Shown: piece by piece, positions 38,194 through 52,820 of the stretch
How positions within the stretch are numbered: position 1 is the first letter of the stretch
Layout: the number at the start of each line of letters is the position of its first letter
Origin: Vibrio sp. SCSIO 43136
GTDB lineage: Bacteria > Pseudomonadota > Gammaproteobacteria > Enterobacterales > Vibrionaceae
Length of the DNA: 64,000 bases
Direction of reading: 5' to 3'
Assembly: GCF_023716565.1 (NCBI RefSeq)
Contig: NZ_CP071848.1
Span: forward strand, 806,001 to 870,000
Notes under the pieces: model-generated
The model's input: only the letters and a program-made list of their open reading frames with translations
Database searches by the model: none
What the model was told of the DNA's origin: nothing
Position numbers and translations under genes: made by a program

Positions 38194-38215
38194 GTCAGAT
38201 GAGGAAGCATCTGAC
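38194..38215 (+). other. Perfect leader hairpin before aroC
   Basis: GTCAGATG-AGGAAG-CATCTGAC forms a perfect 8-base stem with a 6-base purine loop containing AGGA, ending 15 bases before the aroC ATG. The real ribosome site AGAGGAAG follows it. It is not followed by a T-run, so it is not a terminator. A role in translation or RNA-binding-protein control (CsrA likes GGA in loops) is speculation. Confidence 0.55.
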
Positions 38216-38230
38216 GCCACAGAGGAAGTA

Positions 38231-39316
38231 ATGGCAGGAAACAGCATTGGACAACATTTTCGAGTAACCACTTTTGGCGAGAGCCACGGCCTAGCACTAG
38301 GTTGTATTGTTGATGGTTGCCCTCCAGGCCTCAAACTTAGTGAAGCTGACCTTCAAGGTGACTTAGACCGTCGCCGTCCGGGGACATCCCGTTACACCAC
38401 TCAGCGCCGCGAACCGGATGAAGTTAAAATTCTTTCGGGTGTATTTGAAGGCCAAACTACAGGTACTTCAATTGGTCTGTTGATTGAAAATACCGACCAG
38501 CGTTCTAAAGATTATTCAGAGATCAAAGACAAATTCCGTCCAGGTCATGCCGACTACACCTACCACCAAAAATACGGTGTCCGTGATTACCGTGGCGGTG
38601 GTCGCTCTTCTGCTCGCGAAACTGCAATGCGTGTTGCAGCAGGTGCGATCGCTAAGAAATACCTAAAAGATGAATTTGGTGTGGAAGTGCGTGCTTATCT
38701 ATCTCAGATGGGTGACGTGAGTATCGACAAAGTGGATTGGGATGAGATTGAAAACAACGCATTTTTCTGCCCAGACGCTGATAAAGTTGAAGCCTTTGAC
38801 CAGCTGATCCGTGACCTCAAGAAAGAAGGTGACTCAGTGGGTGCCAAGCTAACTGTGGTTGCAAACAAAGTTCCTGTAGGTCTTGGTGAGCCTGTATTTG
38901 ATCGCCTTGATGCCGATATTGCTCATGCATTGATGAGTATCAATGCTGTGAAAGGTGTTGAGATTGGCGATGGTTTTGATGTAGTCAGCCAAAAGGGCAG
39001 TGAGCACCGTGACCCACTGACTCCAGAGGGTTTCACTAGTAATCACGCTGGTGGCATCTTAGGTGGTATCTCTACTGGCCAAGATATTGTCGCTCATATT
39101 GCGCTTAAACCAACCTCAAGCATCACGGTTCCGGGTGACACCATCACTAAACAAGGTGAACCAACTCAACTTATCACCAAAGGCCGTCACGACCCTTGTG
39201 TAGGTATCCGAGCTGTGCCAATTGCTGAAGCGATGCTGGCGATTGTGTTGCTAGACCACCTGCTACGCCACCGTGGCCAGAATCATGGTGTAACAACTGA
39301 GACGCCTGTGATTTAA
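38231..39316 (+). CDS. aroC: Chorismate synthase AroC
   Basis: AroC converts 5-enolpyruvylshikimate-3-phosphate to chorismate using reduced FMN. The 361-residue protein shows the signatures [47 protein letters not shown] and [16 protein letters not shown]. The length is typical. The AGAGGAAG ribosome site is directly before the ATG. prmB-aroC order is as in E. coli. Confidence 0.97.
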   Translation: MAGNSIGQHFRVTTFGESHGLALGCIVDGCPPGLKLSEADLQGDLDRRRPGTSRYTTQRREPDEVKILSGVFEGQTTGTSIGLLIENTDQRSKDYSEIKDKFRPGHADYTYHQKYGVRDYRGGGRSSARETAMRVAAGAIAKKYLKDEFGVEVRAYLSQMGDVSIDKVDWDEIENNAFFCPDADKVEAFDQLIRDLKKEGDSVGAKLTVVANKVPVGLGEPVFDRLDADIAHALMSINAVKGVEIGDGFDVVSQKGSEHRDPLTPEGFTSNHAGGILGGISTGQDIVAHIALKPTSSITVPGDTITKQGEPTQLITKGRHDPCVGIRAVPIAEAMLAIVLLDHLLRHRGQNHGVTTETPVI

Positions 39317-39348
39317 TCGCTGTACCTAAAAAAGTGCGCCGATCAAGT

Positions 39349-39371
39349 CCTCCCCCTTTTCAAGGGGGAGG
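39349..39371. repeat. C/G-rich palindrome after aroC
   Basis: CCTCCCCCTT-TTC-AAGGGGGAGG is a perfect 10-base stem 32 bases after the aroC stop. It lacks a T-run, so it is not a standard terminator. It resembles a REP-type intergenic palindrome, and from memory similar CCTCCCCCTT palindromes recur in Vibrio genomes. Confidence 0.65.
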
Positions 39372-39400
39372 GATCGTTTCGTACTCGCTGTAATCCAACC

Positions 39401-39577
39401 TCACAACTTCAACGCATTCCGAATCATCTCATCAACCTTATCCACCCCATACTGCGCATCTAACTCTTTCCTAAACTCTGCATTCCCCATGGCTCTCACA
39501 ATATCTTCATTCGAAGGGCTGCCAATAATCGGGTTGTGCGTCTCATGATCATTTGAATGTTGGGATTTATCCGCCAT
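39401..39577 (-). CDS. Small conserved-looking hypothetical protein (58 aa)
   Basis: The short, charged, soluble protein begins MADKSQHSND and ends with a helical DAQYGVDKVDEMIRNALKL. The start is decided by GGAGG seven bases before the ATG at 39577; the ATG two codons upstream is too close, and the longer frame to 39655 lacks a ribosome site. I do not recognise the family. It lies convergent to aroC and divergent from epmC. No signal peptide or membrane segment is seen. Confidence 0.65.
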   Translation of the reverse strand: MADKSQHSNDHETHNPIIGSPSNEDIVRAMGNAEFRKELDAQYGVDKVDEMIRNALKL

Positions 39578-39731
39578 AGTCATGCCTCCATTGCTTGGTG
39601 CTAGATACCAATCCCAAGTATTGTTCAACACCCTAGGTTGTTCAAACTTGAGCAACTCAGAGACAATCCCCTTTACATTCGGCGCTTGCTAAGCACAATA
39701 GGGCATCAAAGCAGTACTTGAGAGCTAACCC

Positions 39732-40262
39732 ATGAGCCACCGCTATCAAGATTTGATTCAAATCTTTGATTCTACTTTCTATCCGACCTACAACACCCGT
39801 TTGGTGTTAGGTGAGGATGAGCCGATATACTTACCTGCCACAGATGCATGTGAGTATCACCGCATTATTTTTGCACGAGGTTTTTACGCTTCCGCATTGC
39901 ATGAAATTGCTCATTGGTGTGTTGCAGGCCCAAAACGTCGCCTGTTAGAAGATTTTGGTTACTGGTATGAACCTGATGGCCGGACTGCTCAAGTGCAAGC
40001 GGAATTCGAAAAGGTTGAAATCCGCCCGCAAGCCTACGAGTGGATACTGGCCGTTAGTGCAGGCTTCCCATTTAATGTTAGCTGTGACAACCTAAATGGA
40101 GACTTTGAACCGGACCGATTGGCATTCATGACCAAGGTGCATGCAGAAGTTTTGTCGATTCTAGACAGTGGTATCCCACCGAGAGTTAATATGCTTTCAG
40201 ATGCCTTGCGTGCCTTCTACCAAATACCAGAAATCACCAAGCAACATTTCATCGTGAAGTAA
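39732..40262 (+). CDS. epmC: Elongation factor P hydroxylase EpmC
   Basis: EpmC (YfcM) hydroxylates the beta-lysylated lysine of EF-P. The 176-residue protein has the metal-binding-like HEIAHWCVAG motif preceded by RGFYASALHE, and the GYWYEPDGRTAQVQAEFE segment of the family. It is followed by yfcL, as in E. coli. The length agrees with the E. coli protein. Confidence 0.92.
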   Translation: MSHRYQDLIQIFDSTFYPTYNTRLVLGEDEPIYLPATDACEYHRIIFARGFYASALHEIAHWCVAGPKRRLLEDFGYWYEPDGRTAQVQAEFEKVEIRPQAYEWILAVSAGFPFNVSCDNLNGDFEPDRLAFMTKVHAEVLSILDSGIPPRVNMLSDALRAFYQIPEITKQHFIVK

Positions 40263-40304
40263 TCTTCACCATAACAACAATATTCAGCCTTATAAGAGAA
40301 CACC

Positions 40305-40562
40305 ATGATTATCGAATTTGAAGAGAAGCTCCTAAACAAAATTGATGAGCGCATCGAGAACGCCTCAGATGATGAGCTGTTCGCTGGCGGCTATTTGCGC
40401 GGCCATATCTCACTTTCTGCTGCGGCGTGTGAAGAGGAAGGTGTGAACGATCTTGGTGAATTCAAAGCTAAGATTGAACAGAGTCTAGATGCGGCAAGAG
40501 CGGAACTCTCTCCCGCGGATCGAGCGATCGTTAATGACCTTTGGTTAGAGCTAAGCAACTAA
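40305..40562 (+). CDS. yfcL: YfcL family protein
   Basis: The 85-residue acidic protein has no signal peptide or membrane segment and reads as mostly helical (IEFEEKLLNKIDERIENASDDELFAGGYLRGHISLS). It matches the YfcL family by sequence and by position between epmC and mnmC. Its molecular function is unknown. It lies 42 bases after epmC and is probably co-transcribed. Confidence 0.88.
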   Translation: MIIEFEEKLLNKIDERIENASDDELFAGGYLRGHISLSAAACEEEGVNDLGEFKAKIEQSLDAARAELSPADRAIVNDLWLELSN

Positions 40563-40575
40563 ATTTCGACTTAGA

Positions 40576-40591
40576 TTGGTACTTTTACCAA
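40576..40591. promoter_or_regulatory. Inverted repeat upstream of higBA, possible HigA operator
   Basis: TTGGTA-CTTT-TACCAA is a perfect 6+6 inverted repeat about 37 bases before the higB start. HigA antitoxins repress their own operon by binding such palindromes. The assignment rests only on symmetry and position. Confidence 0.4.
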
Positions 40592-40628
40592 CTTGTCCCT
40601 TTGTGCGCAACACGCTACGTTTTGGTGT

Positions 40629-40907
40629 ATGATTAAGTCATTCAAGCACAAAGGGCTCAAAAGATTTTATGAGTCAGGCAGCAAAGTTGGGATACAGGCT
40701 AAGCATGAGAAAAAGCTTAGGATTCAGTTGGCTGCTATTGATACCGCTAGCGTAATTGAAGATATAGATCTTCCTGTATTCAAGTTGCACCGTCTTAAAG
40801 GCAATCGAGAGGGTATTTGGTCGATTACTGTTAACGGGAATTGGCGCATTACCTTCGAGTTTGTTGATGGCAATGCTTATATTCTTAACTATGAGGACTA
40901 TCACTGA
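40629..40907 (+). CDS. higB: HigB-type toxin (RelE superfamily mRNA interferase)
   Basis: The 92-residue protein (MIKSFKHKGLKRFYESGS) matches HigB toxins, ribosome-dependent mRNA endonucleases. The C-terminal core GIWSITVNGNWRITFEFVDGNAYILNYEDYH carries the conserved NWRITF strand and terminal His. I chose the ATG at 40629; a start 12 codons upstream adds non-family residues. It precedes its antitoxin, the reversed order typical of higBA, with a one-base overlap (TGATG). Confidence 0.93.
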   Translation: MIKSFKHKGLKRFYESGSKVGIQAKHEKKLRIQLAAIDTASVIEDIDLPVFKLHRLKGNREGIWSITVNGNWRITFEFVDGNAYILNYEDYH

Positions 40908-41200
40908 TGAGCATGCACAACCCTCCACACCCTGGTGAGTTTATTCATGAAGTCTACATGGAGCCATTTGGATATAGTTGTCGTTATATTGCCAAGCAAT
41001 TGGATGTATCTCCATCCACGCTTAATCGAGTACTCAAAGGGTCCAGTTCCATTTCGCCTGAAATGGCGCTGCGTTTGTCAAAAGCTCTGGGGCGTACGCC
41101 AGAGAGTTGGCTAACGATGCAGGATAATTATGACCTGTGGCGAGCGAAGAAAAATGTCAATCTCAGCCGAGTAACTGTGATTGATTTCGCAACAGCTTAA
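40907..41200 (+). CDS. higA: HigA-type antitoxin (XRE/Cro family)
   Basis: HigA neutralises HigB and autoregulates the operon. The 97-residue protein begins with the family signature HNPPHPGEFIHEVYMEPFG, then an HTH (CRYIAKQLDVSPSTLNRVLKGSSSIS) and ALRLSKALGRTPESWLTMQDNYDLW. Both toxin and antitoxin look intact. The pair stands alone between yfcL and mnmC, which are neighbours in E. coli, so it looks like an insertion. Confidence 0.94.
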   Translation: MSMHNPPHPGEFIHEVYMEPFGYSCRYIAKQLDVSPSTLNRVLKGSSSISPEMALRLSKALGRTPESWLTMQDNYDLWRAKKNVNLSRVTVIDFATA

Positions 41201-41220
41201 TATAAGTATGGTTTAGAAAC

Positions 41221-41246
41221 ACAAAACGCCCGATTGGGCGTTTTGT
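41221..41246. terminator. Bidirectional terminator between higA and mnmC
   Basis: The perfect 11-base stem ACAAAACGCCC/GGGCGTTTTGT with loop GATT lies between convergent higA and mnmC. The stem base carries short A/T runs on both strands. Confidence 0.85.
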
Positions 41247-41260
41247 CATTATATCGCTTG

Positions 41261-43282
41261 TTAAGCTTCAGTAATCGCTTTACCTTTCCTAAGCTTTCTC
41301 ACCCACATTTTCCCCGGATGAATCATCTCTAACACATCAACTGGCAGCGGGATCGGCTGATTACAAATCACTGAAGCTAAGGTTTCAGCCATCAGTGGGG
41401 CAGAGCTCAACCCTCTAGAACCTAGTCCCAATAAGCAGTATAGATTTGGATGAAGCGGGGTGTTCTCAGCATTGGTTTCACTTTGATGTTGCAGGTCTTG
41501 ATACACATCGATGAGACTGTCGAAGTCCGCCACATTACCAACAAATGGGATATGGTCGCGCGTTACGCAGCGCACTCCTTGCCTTGCGTGATTGTCGCTG
41601 GTATCTACGTCTTTCACCCAAGTTTGGTTGGGTACGCAGCGTGACAGTTTTTCACCATTATCTCTTTGTGCGGCTTCATCAAACTTAGTATCAATATTAC
41701 TGCGGTCGTAACTCGCCCCGATACAGTGATGCTGGTTGTTCGGGTTCACTGGCGTCATATAGCCATCGTAACAAAGTACAGGTTTGATTTTGCTAAGCTC
41801 AGTTGTGGTTGGGATATGGCTTACTTGACCTTTTACCGCTGATAGTGGCAGCTTTTGAGTCGGTGCCAATTGGTTGAACTCATGGCCATTGGCGATGACA
41901 ACGACCTGGTGTTGGGCTTTTAGGTCGCCGTGGCTCAAATGCCACTGTTGGCTCTCTTCATCCCAAGTGAGTTGGTCTATCTTGGTGTTGTAACTGGCAG
42001 TCAATGTTCCTTTAGTTTCTAGCTTTTCGAACAAACCAGTAGTGAGCTGTTGCGGGCACAACCATCCACCTAGTGGGTAATGAACACTCGGCATATCAAC
42101 GGCTTGACCAATGTTGTCATTAGTCTGCTCTGCATCTAACCAGTGCATTAGCTGGTGGTCAAAACCGCCTTTAGCTATCTTTCCTAGCTTAGTATGAGAA
42201 GCCTCATCCCACGCCAGTTGAGTGACACCACACCAGTCATGGTCAAACTCAATACCTTGCGCTGCCGCTTGGTCAACAAATTGGCGAGAGAACAAAAAAG
42301 CAGGAGCAAACAGTCGAGATACACCCTCATGGTTGCCATTCAGCAACGGATAAACAGCGCCTTGGCGATTGCCTGAAGCACCTTGAGCAGGCTCATCATC
42401 TTGGCAATAAAGCGTAGTCTTGATGCCACGGCGGGCTAGTGTGGTCGCAAGAGTAGCACTAGCAATACCACCACCAATAATCGCCACATCTTGGATATCT
42501 TCACTGCCTTGGTTGAAATACCACGGCTTAATATTGGTATAAGGCTGCTTATCGGCCACATGACCTACGATCATATCTCGCTTGGTCCCGAAGCCTTTGG
42601 TCTTTTTCATCTCAAAGCCCGCTTCAATCAGACCGCGGCGAACAAAGCCTGCTGCGGTAAAGGTGGCGCAAGTACAATCTTGTTTCGCCAGCTTCACCAT
42701 GCCGTTGAATAGCTCTTGGTTCCACATCTCAGGGTTTTTGCTTGGTGCAAAGCCATCGAGGAACCACGCATCAATAATGCCGCTTTCTGGGGTCGGTACT
42801 TTTGGCATGCAGTCTTTAATGTCGCCAAACCATAAATCAAGTGTGACAGCACCATCGGCTAGCACAATACGGTGACATTCCGGCACGGCGATTGGGTAGT
42901 GCTGACGCAACTGCTCTGCATATTGCGCCAGTTCAGGCCATGACTGATGGGCTTTCTCTAGATCTTCTTTAGTGACAGGAAACTTTTCAAAGCTCACAAA
43001 GTGAAGCTCTTTGACGGTGGAATCTGGGTTCTCTTGACGGAAGTTATCAAACAGGTGCCAAAGTGCGAGGAAATTCAACCCAGTTCCAAATCCGGTTTCG
43101 CCGACCACAAAACGTTGTTGCCCGAAGTCATGCCAGCGATGAGGCAGCTGGTTTTTCTCTAAGAAAACGTATCGTGTTTCCGCCAAACCATCGACATTGG
43201 AGAAATAAACGTCGTCAAATTGGTCTGAAACCGGGGTGCCGACATCGTTCCATTCGAGCTTGGCATTTTTAATTGTGGTCAT
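41261..43282 (-). CDS. mnmC: Bifunctional tRNA mnm5s2U methyltransferase/oxidoreductase MnmC
   Basis: MnmC completes wobble-uridine modification (cmnm5s2U to mnm5s2U). The 673-residue protein has an N-terminal SAM methyltransferase domain (about 1-245, [16 protein letters not shown] and [17 protein letters not shown]) and a C-terminal FAD oxidoreductase domain ([22 protein letters not shown], about 268-289) ending with [14 protein letters not shown]. Length is typical of the fused form. It is divergent from fabB across 130 bases, as in E. coli. Confidence 0.95.
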   Translation of the reverse strand: MTTIKNAKLEWNDVGTPVSDQFDDVYFSNVDGLAETRYVFLEKNQLPHRWHDFGQQRFVVGETGFGTGLNFLALWHLFDNFRQENPDSTVKELHFVSFEKFPVTKEDLEKAHQSWPELAQYAEQLRQHYPIAVPECHRIVLADGAVTLDLWFGDIKDCMPKVPTPESGIIDAWFLDGFAPSKNPEMWNQELFNGMVKLAKQDCTCATFTAAGFVRRGLIEAGFEMKKTKGFGTKRDMIVGHVADKQPYTNIKPWYFNQGSEDIQDVAIIGGGIASATLATTLARRGIKTTLYCQDDEPAQGASGNRQGAVYPLLNGNHEGVSRLFAPAFLFSRQFVDQAAAQGIEFDHDWCGVTQLAWDEASHTKLGKIAKGGFDHQLMHWLDAEQTNDNIGQAVDMPSVHYPLGGWLCPQQLTTGLFEKLETKGTLTASYNTKIDQLTWDEESQQWHLSHGDLKAQHQVVVIANGHEFNQLAPTQKLPLSAVKGQVSHIPTTTELSKIKPVLCYDGYMTPVNPNNQHHCIGASYDRSNIDTKFDEAAQRDNGEKLSRCVPNQTWVKDVDTSDNHARQGVRCVTRDHIPFVGNVADFDSLIDVYQDLQHQSETNAENTPLHPNLYCLLGLGSRGLSSAPLMAETLASVICNQPIPLPVDVLEMIHPGKMWVRKLRKGKAITEA

Positions 43283-43412
43283 AGTTACCTTGTAATTAAT
43301 GAGGATTCACTTAAAGTTACTGGGATTGTACGAATTTCTGGGAAAGCTGACCACTTCTGGCAGGGTTCTTGGGTATTATTCTACCGATTTTTGAATTATA
43401 GGAACGTCACAA

Positions 43413-44624
43413 ATGAAACGAGTCGTAATCACCGGTATGGGTATTGTTTCCAGTATCGGTAACAACGTCCAAGAAGTTTTAGAATCACTTAAAGCAGGTA
43501 AATCAGGCATCACAGCGTCTGAGCAATTCAAGGAACAAGGTCTTCGCTCTCAAGTATGGGGCGACCTAAAAATCAATCCTGCTGAGCATATTGACCGCAA
43601 AAAAATGCGTTTCATGGGTGACGCGGCTGCATACGCATATTTGTCTATGGAGCAAGCAATTGAAGATGCTGGCCTAACTGAAGAGCAAGTATCTAACGAC
43701 CGTACTGGTATTGTTGCAGGTTCTGGTGGTGCTTCATCACTAAACCAAGCAGTAGCGGTAGACACGCTACGTGAGAAAGGCGTTAAGCGTATTGGTCCAT
43801 ACATGGTACCTCGTACTATGTCTTCAACGGTTTCTGCATGTCTTGCAACACCGTTTAAAATCCGTGGTGTGAACTACTCAATGAGTTCTGCATGTGCAAC
43901 CTCTGCACACTGTATTGGCCACGCAATGGAGCTTATCCAACTTGGTAAGCAAGACGTTGTATTCGCAGGTGGTGGTGAAGAGCTAGATTGGACTCTAACC
44001 ATGATGTTTGATGCGATGGGCGCACTATCTACCAAGTACAACGAGACTCCAGATCAAGCGTCTCGTACTTACGATGCTGACCGCGATGGTTTCGTTATCT
44101 CTGGTGGTGGCGGCATGATGGTTATCGAAGAGCTTGAGCACGCACTTGCTCGCGGCGCTAAGATCTACGGCGAGATCGTAGGCTACGGTGCAACTTCAGA
44201 TGGCTTCGATATGGTAGCTCCATCAGGTGAAGGCGCTGTTCGTTGTATGAAGATGGCGATGCAAGACGTTGACGGTATCGACTACATCAACACCCACGGC
44301 ACTTCAACACCTGTTGGTGATGTCAAAGAGCTTGGTGCAATCCAAGAAGTGTTCGGTGGCAACAGCCCTGCGATCTCTGCAACTAAAGCAATGAGCGGCC
44401 ACGCACTAGGTGCGGCGGGTGTTCACGAAGCTATCTATTCAACACTAATGCTAGAGCACGGCTTCATTGCGCCAAGCGTTAACGTTGAAAACCTAGACGA
44501 GAAAGGCGAAGGCCTAGACATCGTGACTGAATATCGTGAGCAAGAAATCAAGACGGTTATGTCTAACAGCTTTGGTTTCGGCGGCACGAACGCAACGCTT
44601 GTCATCAAAAAGTACGAAGCGTAA
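43413..44624 (+). CDS. fabB: Beta-ketoacyl-ACP synthase I FabB
   Basis: FabB elongates acyl-ACP and is needed for unsaturated fatty acids. The 403-residue protein has the nucleophilic Cys in [13 protein letters not shown] (about residue 163), the two catalytic histidines in [11 protein letters not shown] and [12 protein letters not shown], and the terminal [11 protein letters not shown]. The length equals E. coli FabB. Codon use is strongly biased, as in a highly expressed gene. Its 3' region carries structured RNA (see the next entry). Confidence 0.97.
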   Translation: MKRVVITGMGIVSSIGNNVQEVLESLKAGKSGITASEQFKEQGLRSQVWGDLKINPAEHIDRKKMRFMGDAAAYAYLSMEQAIEDAGLTEEQVSNDRTGIVAGSGGASSLNQAVAVDTLREKGVKRIGPYMVPRTMSSTVSACLATPFKIRGVNYSMSSACATSAHCIGHAMELIQLGKQDVVFAGGGEELDWTLTMMFDAMGALSTKYNETPDQASRTYDADRDGFVISGGGGMMVIEELEHALARGAKIYGEIVGYGATSDGFDMVAPSGEGAVRCMKMAMQDVDGIDYINTHGTSTPVGDVKELGAIQEVFGGNSPAISATKAMSGHALGAAGVHEAIYSTLMLEHGFIAPSVNVENLDEKGEGLDIVTEYREQEIKTVMSNSFGFGGTNATLVIKKYEA

Positions 44625-44644
44625 TAGCGAAAGGTTTCCAGGGC

Positions 44645-44756
44645 TGATCGCTGAGTCAATACAGCGATCGCACAGACGCAGACAGCGCCCCATGGAGAGC
44701 GGGGCACAGTCCTTTTGTTCTGGAACTTACCGACCTCATTTGAGGTCGGTTTTTTT
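44645..44756 (+). ncRNA. farS: Structured fabB 3' region, FarS-like small RNA locus
   Basis: Downstream of the fabB stop are a perfect 8-base stem GATCGCTG/CAGCGATC (44646-44669), a GCCCC/GGGGC hairpin (about 44687-44705), and a terminator (44729-44756). In V. cholerae the fabB 3' UTR is processed by RNase E to FarS, an Hfq-dependent RNA that represses fadE mRNAs. Location and structure fit. I cannot verify the FarS sequence or its 5' end, so the symbol is by position. Confidence 0.5.
44729..44756 (+). terminator. Terminator of fabB
   Basis: A perfect 10-base stem ACCGACCTCA/TGAGGTCGGT, with TT at the tip, is followed by T residues. Confidence 0.93.
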
Positions 44757-44816
44757 ATGTCTTTTCGCAACGAATTGTTGCACAATCCCTCTATTCTCAG
44801 TTACCTAACCATCGTG

Positions 44817-45977
44817 ATGAAAATAGTCATAGACGAAAACATGCCTTACGCCGAAGCGCTATTTAGCCAGCTCGGTGAAGTAGAAATGAAACCCGGTCGT
44901 AATTTGAGCGCCGAAGATCTTGTCGATGTTGATGCATTGATGATCCGCTCTGTGACTAAGGTGAACCAAGCGCTACTGGCTAAGGCCAATAAACTCAAAT
45001 TTATTGGTACGGCAACGGCTGGTTTTGATCACGTGGATGAACAGCTTCTACAGCAGAAAGGGATATACTTTACCAATGCGGCGGGCTGTAACAAGGTCGG
45101 CGTAGCGGAGTACGTGATCAGCGTGTTGATGGTGCTTGCTCAGCAACACGGTTTTGAAATATTTGATAAGAAGGTTGGTATAGTCGGTGCTGGGCAAGTA
45201 GGAAGCTATTTAGCTAAGTGCCTAGAAGCATTGGGTATTGACGTGCTCCTTAATGACCCTCCTAAACAGATCGCCGGTGACAAACGCACTTTTAGTGACC
45301 TCGACAGCTTATTAGAGCAAGCGGATGTGATTACACTGCACACACCGATCACTCGCACTGGAGAGCATTCAACCTATCACTTGATTGATGAAGCTCGCTT
45401 GAACTCGATGCGAAGCGACCAAATTCTTATTAATGCCGCTCGCGGCCCAGTGGTCGATAATCAAGCGTTAAAACAACGTCTACAAAAGCAAGACGGTTTT
45501 ATCGCCGCACTGGACGTGTTCGAGTTCGAACCCAAAGTTGATTTAGAGCTTTTGCCGCTCTTAGCTTTTGCGACTCCGCATGTTGCAGGCTATGGGTTAG
45601 AAGGTAAAGCTCGTGGTACAACGATGATTTTTAATGCATTTTGTCAATATCTACAGTTGGATAAAACAGCCAGTGCAGATGAGTTATTACCCGTTGCACC
45701 GATCCCACGAGTTCAGTTAGAAAGAGATTGGGATCACACAACACTGCACAATCTGACTCAGTTGATTTATGATGTGCGCCAAGATGATGCGCAGCTCCGA
45801 CGAGAGCTCAACAAAGATGGTGTTTCTATCCCGACTGCATTTGACCAAATGCGCAAAAACTACTGGGATAGGAGAGAGTACAGCGCAATCACGCTAGTGG
45901 GAGGCAGTGACTGTCGATTAGAACCCCTAGCGAATTTAGGATTCAAAATTGAGGTGAAAAATGAGCCAAGAATTTAA
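44817..45977 (+). CDS. pdxB: Erythronate-4-phosphate dehydrogenase PdxB
   Basis: PdxB oxidises 4-phosphoerythronate in vitamin B6 synthesis. The 386-residue protein is a D-2-hydroxyacid dehydrogenase with NAD loop [16 protein letters not shown], the [11 protein letters not shown] and [13 protein letters not shown] signatures, catalytic His in FATPHVAGY, and a C-terminal PdxB dimerisation domain. I chose the ATG at 44817 ([16 protein letters not shown]); earlier in-frame starts lie in the fabB terminator. It overlaps asd by 17 bases. Confidence 0.95.
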   Translation: MKIVIDENMPYAEALFSQLGEVEMKPGRNLSAEDLVDVDALMIRSVTKVNQALLAKANKLKFIGTATAGFDHVDEQLLQQKGIYFTNAAGCNKVGVAEYVISVLMVLAQQHGFEIFDKKVGIVGAGQVGSYLAKCLEALGIDVLLNDPPKQIAGDKRTFSDLDSLLEQADVITLHTPITRTGEHSTYHLIDEARLNSMRSDQILINAARGPVVDNQALKQRLQKQDGFIAALDVFEFEPKVDLELLPLLAFATPHVAGYGLEGKARGTTMIFNAFCQYLQLDKTASADELLPVAPIPRVQLERDWDHTTLHNLTQLIYDVRQDDAQLRRELNKDGVSIPTAFDQMRKNYWDRREYSAITLVGGSDCRLEPLANLGFKIEVKNEPRI

Positions 45978-46974
45978 TATTGCGATTTTCGGTGCGACAG
46001 GTGCTGTGGGTGAAACCATGCTGGAAGTGCTTGAAGAGCGCAAGTTCCCTGTGGGTGAGCTGCATTTGCTAGCAAGTGAGCGCAGTGAAGGCAAAACCTA
46101 TCGCTTCAATGGTAAAACCATCAAGGTTCAAAATGTAGAAAACTTTGACTGGTCACAAGTTCATATCGCTCTATTCTCGGCTGGCGGTGATCTGTCAGAA
46201 AAGTGGGCACCGATTGCAGCAGATGAAGGTGTGGTGGTTATCGATAACACCTCACACTTCCGTTACGACTACGACGTTCCTCTAGTAGTGCCTGAAGTGA
46301 ACCCTGAAGCGATTGCAGAATTTCGTAACCGCAACATCATTGCTAACCCGAACTGTTCAACGATTCAGATGCTGGTGGCACTTAAGCCAATTCATGATGA
46401 AGTGGGCATTGAGCGTATTAACGTTTCAACTTACCAATCAGTTTCTGGTGCGGGCAAAGCGGGTATCGATGAGCTAGCAGGCCAAACGGCGTCTTTGCTG
46501 AATGGTCGTCCAGCAGAAGAAAAAGCATTTAGTCAGCAGATTGCGTTTAACTGTTTACCGCAAATCGATCAGTTCATGGACAATGGCTACACCAAAGAAG
46601 AGATGAAGATGGTTTGGGAGACCCAAAAGATCTTCAATGACCCTTCAATTATGGTTAACCCAACTTGTGTTCGTGTACCTGTGTTCTATGGCCATGCCGA
46701 AGCCGTTCATCTCGAAACTCGCTCACCAATCGATGCTGATCAAGTGACACAATTGCTTGAGCAAACGGATGGCATCGAAGTGTTCCACGGCCAAGATTTC
46801 CCAACTCAGGTGCGTGATGCGGGCGGAAAAGACCATGTTCTTGTTGGCCGTATCCGCAACGACATCAGCCACCACAGCGGTGTTAACCTGTGGGTTGTCG
46901 CAGACAATGTTCGTAAAGGTGCGGCAACCAACGCAGTACAAATTGCAGAAGTGCTGATCCGCGATTACTTCTAA
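45961..46974 (+). CDS. asd: Aspartate-semialdehyde dehydrogenase Asd
   Basis: Asd makes aspartate semialdehyde for Lys, Thr, Met and diaminopimelate. The 337-residue protein has NADP loop [11 protein letters not shown], catalytic Cys in [11 protein letters not shown], active-site His in GHAEAVHLE, and ends with [14 protein letters not shown]. coli has a related gene, usg, at this position between pdxB and truA. Here the catalytic Cys is kept, so I call an active enzyme. The genome may carry another asd copy elsewhere. Confidence 0.93.
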   Translation: MSQEFNIAIFGATGAVGETMLEVLEERKFPVGELHLLASERSEGKTYRFNGKTIKVQNVENFDWSQVHIALFSAGGDLSEKWAPIAADEGVVVIDNTSHFRYDYDVPLVVPEVNPEAIAEFRNRNIIANPNCSTIQMLVALKPIHDEVGIERINVSTYQSVSGAGKAGIDELAGQTASLLNGRPAEEKAFSQQIAFNCLPQIDQFMDNGYTKEEMKMVWETQKIFNDPSIMVNPTCVRVPVFYGHAEAVHLETRSPIDADQVTQLLEQTDGIEVFHGQDFPTQVRDAGGKDHVLVGRIRNDISHHSGVNLWVVADNVRKGAATNAVQIAEVLIRDYF

Positions 46975-46992
46975 GCAATCATTCGAAATGAC

Positions 46993-47020
46993 AAAAGGCT
47001 CCTTTTTAGGAGCCTTTTTT
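46993..47020 (+). terminator. Terminator after asd
   Basis: The stem AAAAGGCTCC with GGAGCCTTTTTT and a T-rich loop lies 19 bases past the asd stop. It separates pdxB-asd from the long hubP gene. The remainder of the gap (47021-47200) holds a possible CRP-like site (TATTA-N6-TCACA, 47143-47158) and a TACTAT -10 element (47169-47174), both weak. Confidence 0.9.
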
Positions 47021-47200
47021 AATTGACCAATTGCTCGTTTAAGCAGCGATTCTCGCCTGTTTGTGTGGCTCAAAAGGCTTTTTTTGCTTCAGTCACACAT
47101 TTTTTGTTTCATAGCCTACAGTTTTGGGCTCTTTATCCGATATATTACGTAGATCACAGTTATATTTTTACTATAGAAAGCAAGAACAGCTGAGCCTTTT

Positions 47201-52504
<5,304 letters not shown>

Positions 52505-52528
52505 ACCAGGTTGCTAAAGCACACAAAA

Positions 52529-52558
52529 ACGAGACGCTGATGTGTCTCGTTTTTTTTA
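52529..52558 (+). terminator. Terminator of hubP
   Basis: A 9-base stem ACGAGACGC/GTGTCTCGT (one G-U pair) with loop TGAT is followed by eight T residues. The 316-base gap to truA holds this terminator, G-rich sequence starting CGGTAAACGG, the heptamer array and a -10 element. Confidence 0.9.
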
Positions 52559-52666
52559 TTTCGGTAAACGGACGCGTTGCTAACGGTTTGCAGGAAAGGG
52601 TTTTGTTTTTTGGTGGAGGTTGGGGTAAGTGATTACTTGACTTAGACTTTGGTACTTGGAAAATTC

Positions 52667-52750
52667 GTTTCCCGTTTCCCGTTTCCCGTTTCCCGTTTCC
52701 CGTTTCCCGTTTCCCGTTTCCCGTTTCCCGTTTCCCGTTTCCCGTTTCCC
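52667..52750 (+). repeat. Tandem heptamer array (GTTTCCC)12
   Basis: Twelve perfect copies of GTTTCCC run from 52667 to 52750, between the hubP terminator and truA. A related array lies at 58807-58862 and a decayed one at 38033-38062. The array ends 17 bases before a perfect TATAAT. Confidence 0.96.
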
Positions 52751-52767
52751 CCATACCTAGCGATTGC

Positions 52768-52773
52768 TATAAT
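52768..52773 (+). promoter_or_regulatory. -10 element before truA, abutting the heptamer array
   Basis: TATAAT lies 47 bases before the truA ATG. At the ideal 17-base spacing, the -35 position falls on the last repeat copy (TTTCCC, 52745-52750), a poor match to TTGACA. Promoter for truA-accD and beyond is a reasonable guess. Confidence 0.4.
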
Positions 52774-52820
52774 TTACGTTTATACTCCCCCGTCCAATTT
52801 TGTCTAAGAGTAACAGTCAA

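Noticed and set aside
39349..39371. Terminator after aroC
   Set aside because: The stem is perfect, but no T-run follows on either strand. I list it as an intergenic palindrome instead.
43283..43412. FadR or FabR operator before fabB
   Set aside because: The sequence AGCTGACCACTTCTGG and the TTGTACG half-site are weak matches (about half of consensus positions), too poor to annotate.
44715..44816. N-terminal extension of PdxB by 34 codons
   Set aside because: The extension is read through the fabB terminator hairpin and is not family-like; [10 protein letters not shown] is the conserved start.
47143..47174. CRP site and promoter before hubP
   Set aside because: Only the right half (TCACA) is good and the left half is TATTA. 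It is mentioned with the gap but not given as a feature.
52667..52750. CRISPR array
   Set aside because: The repeats are seven bases, head to tail, with no spacers and no cas genes in the window.
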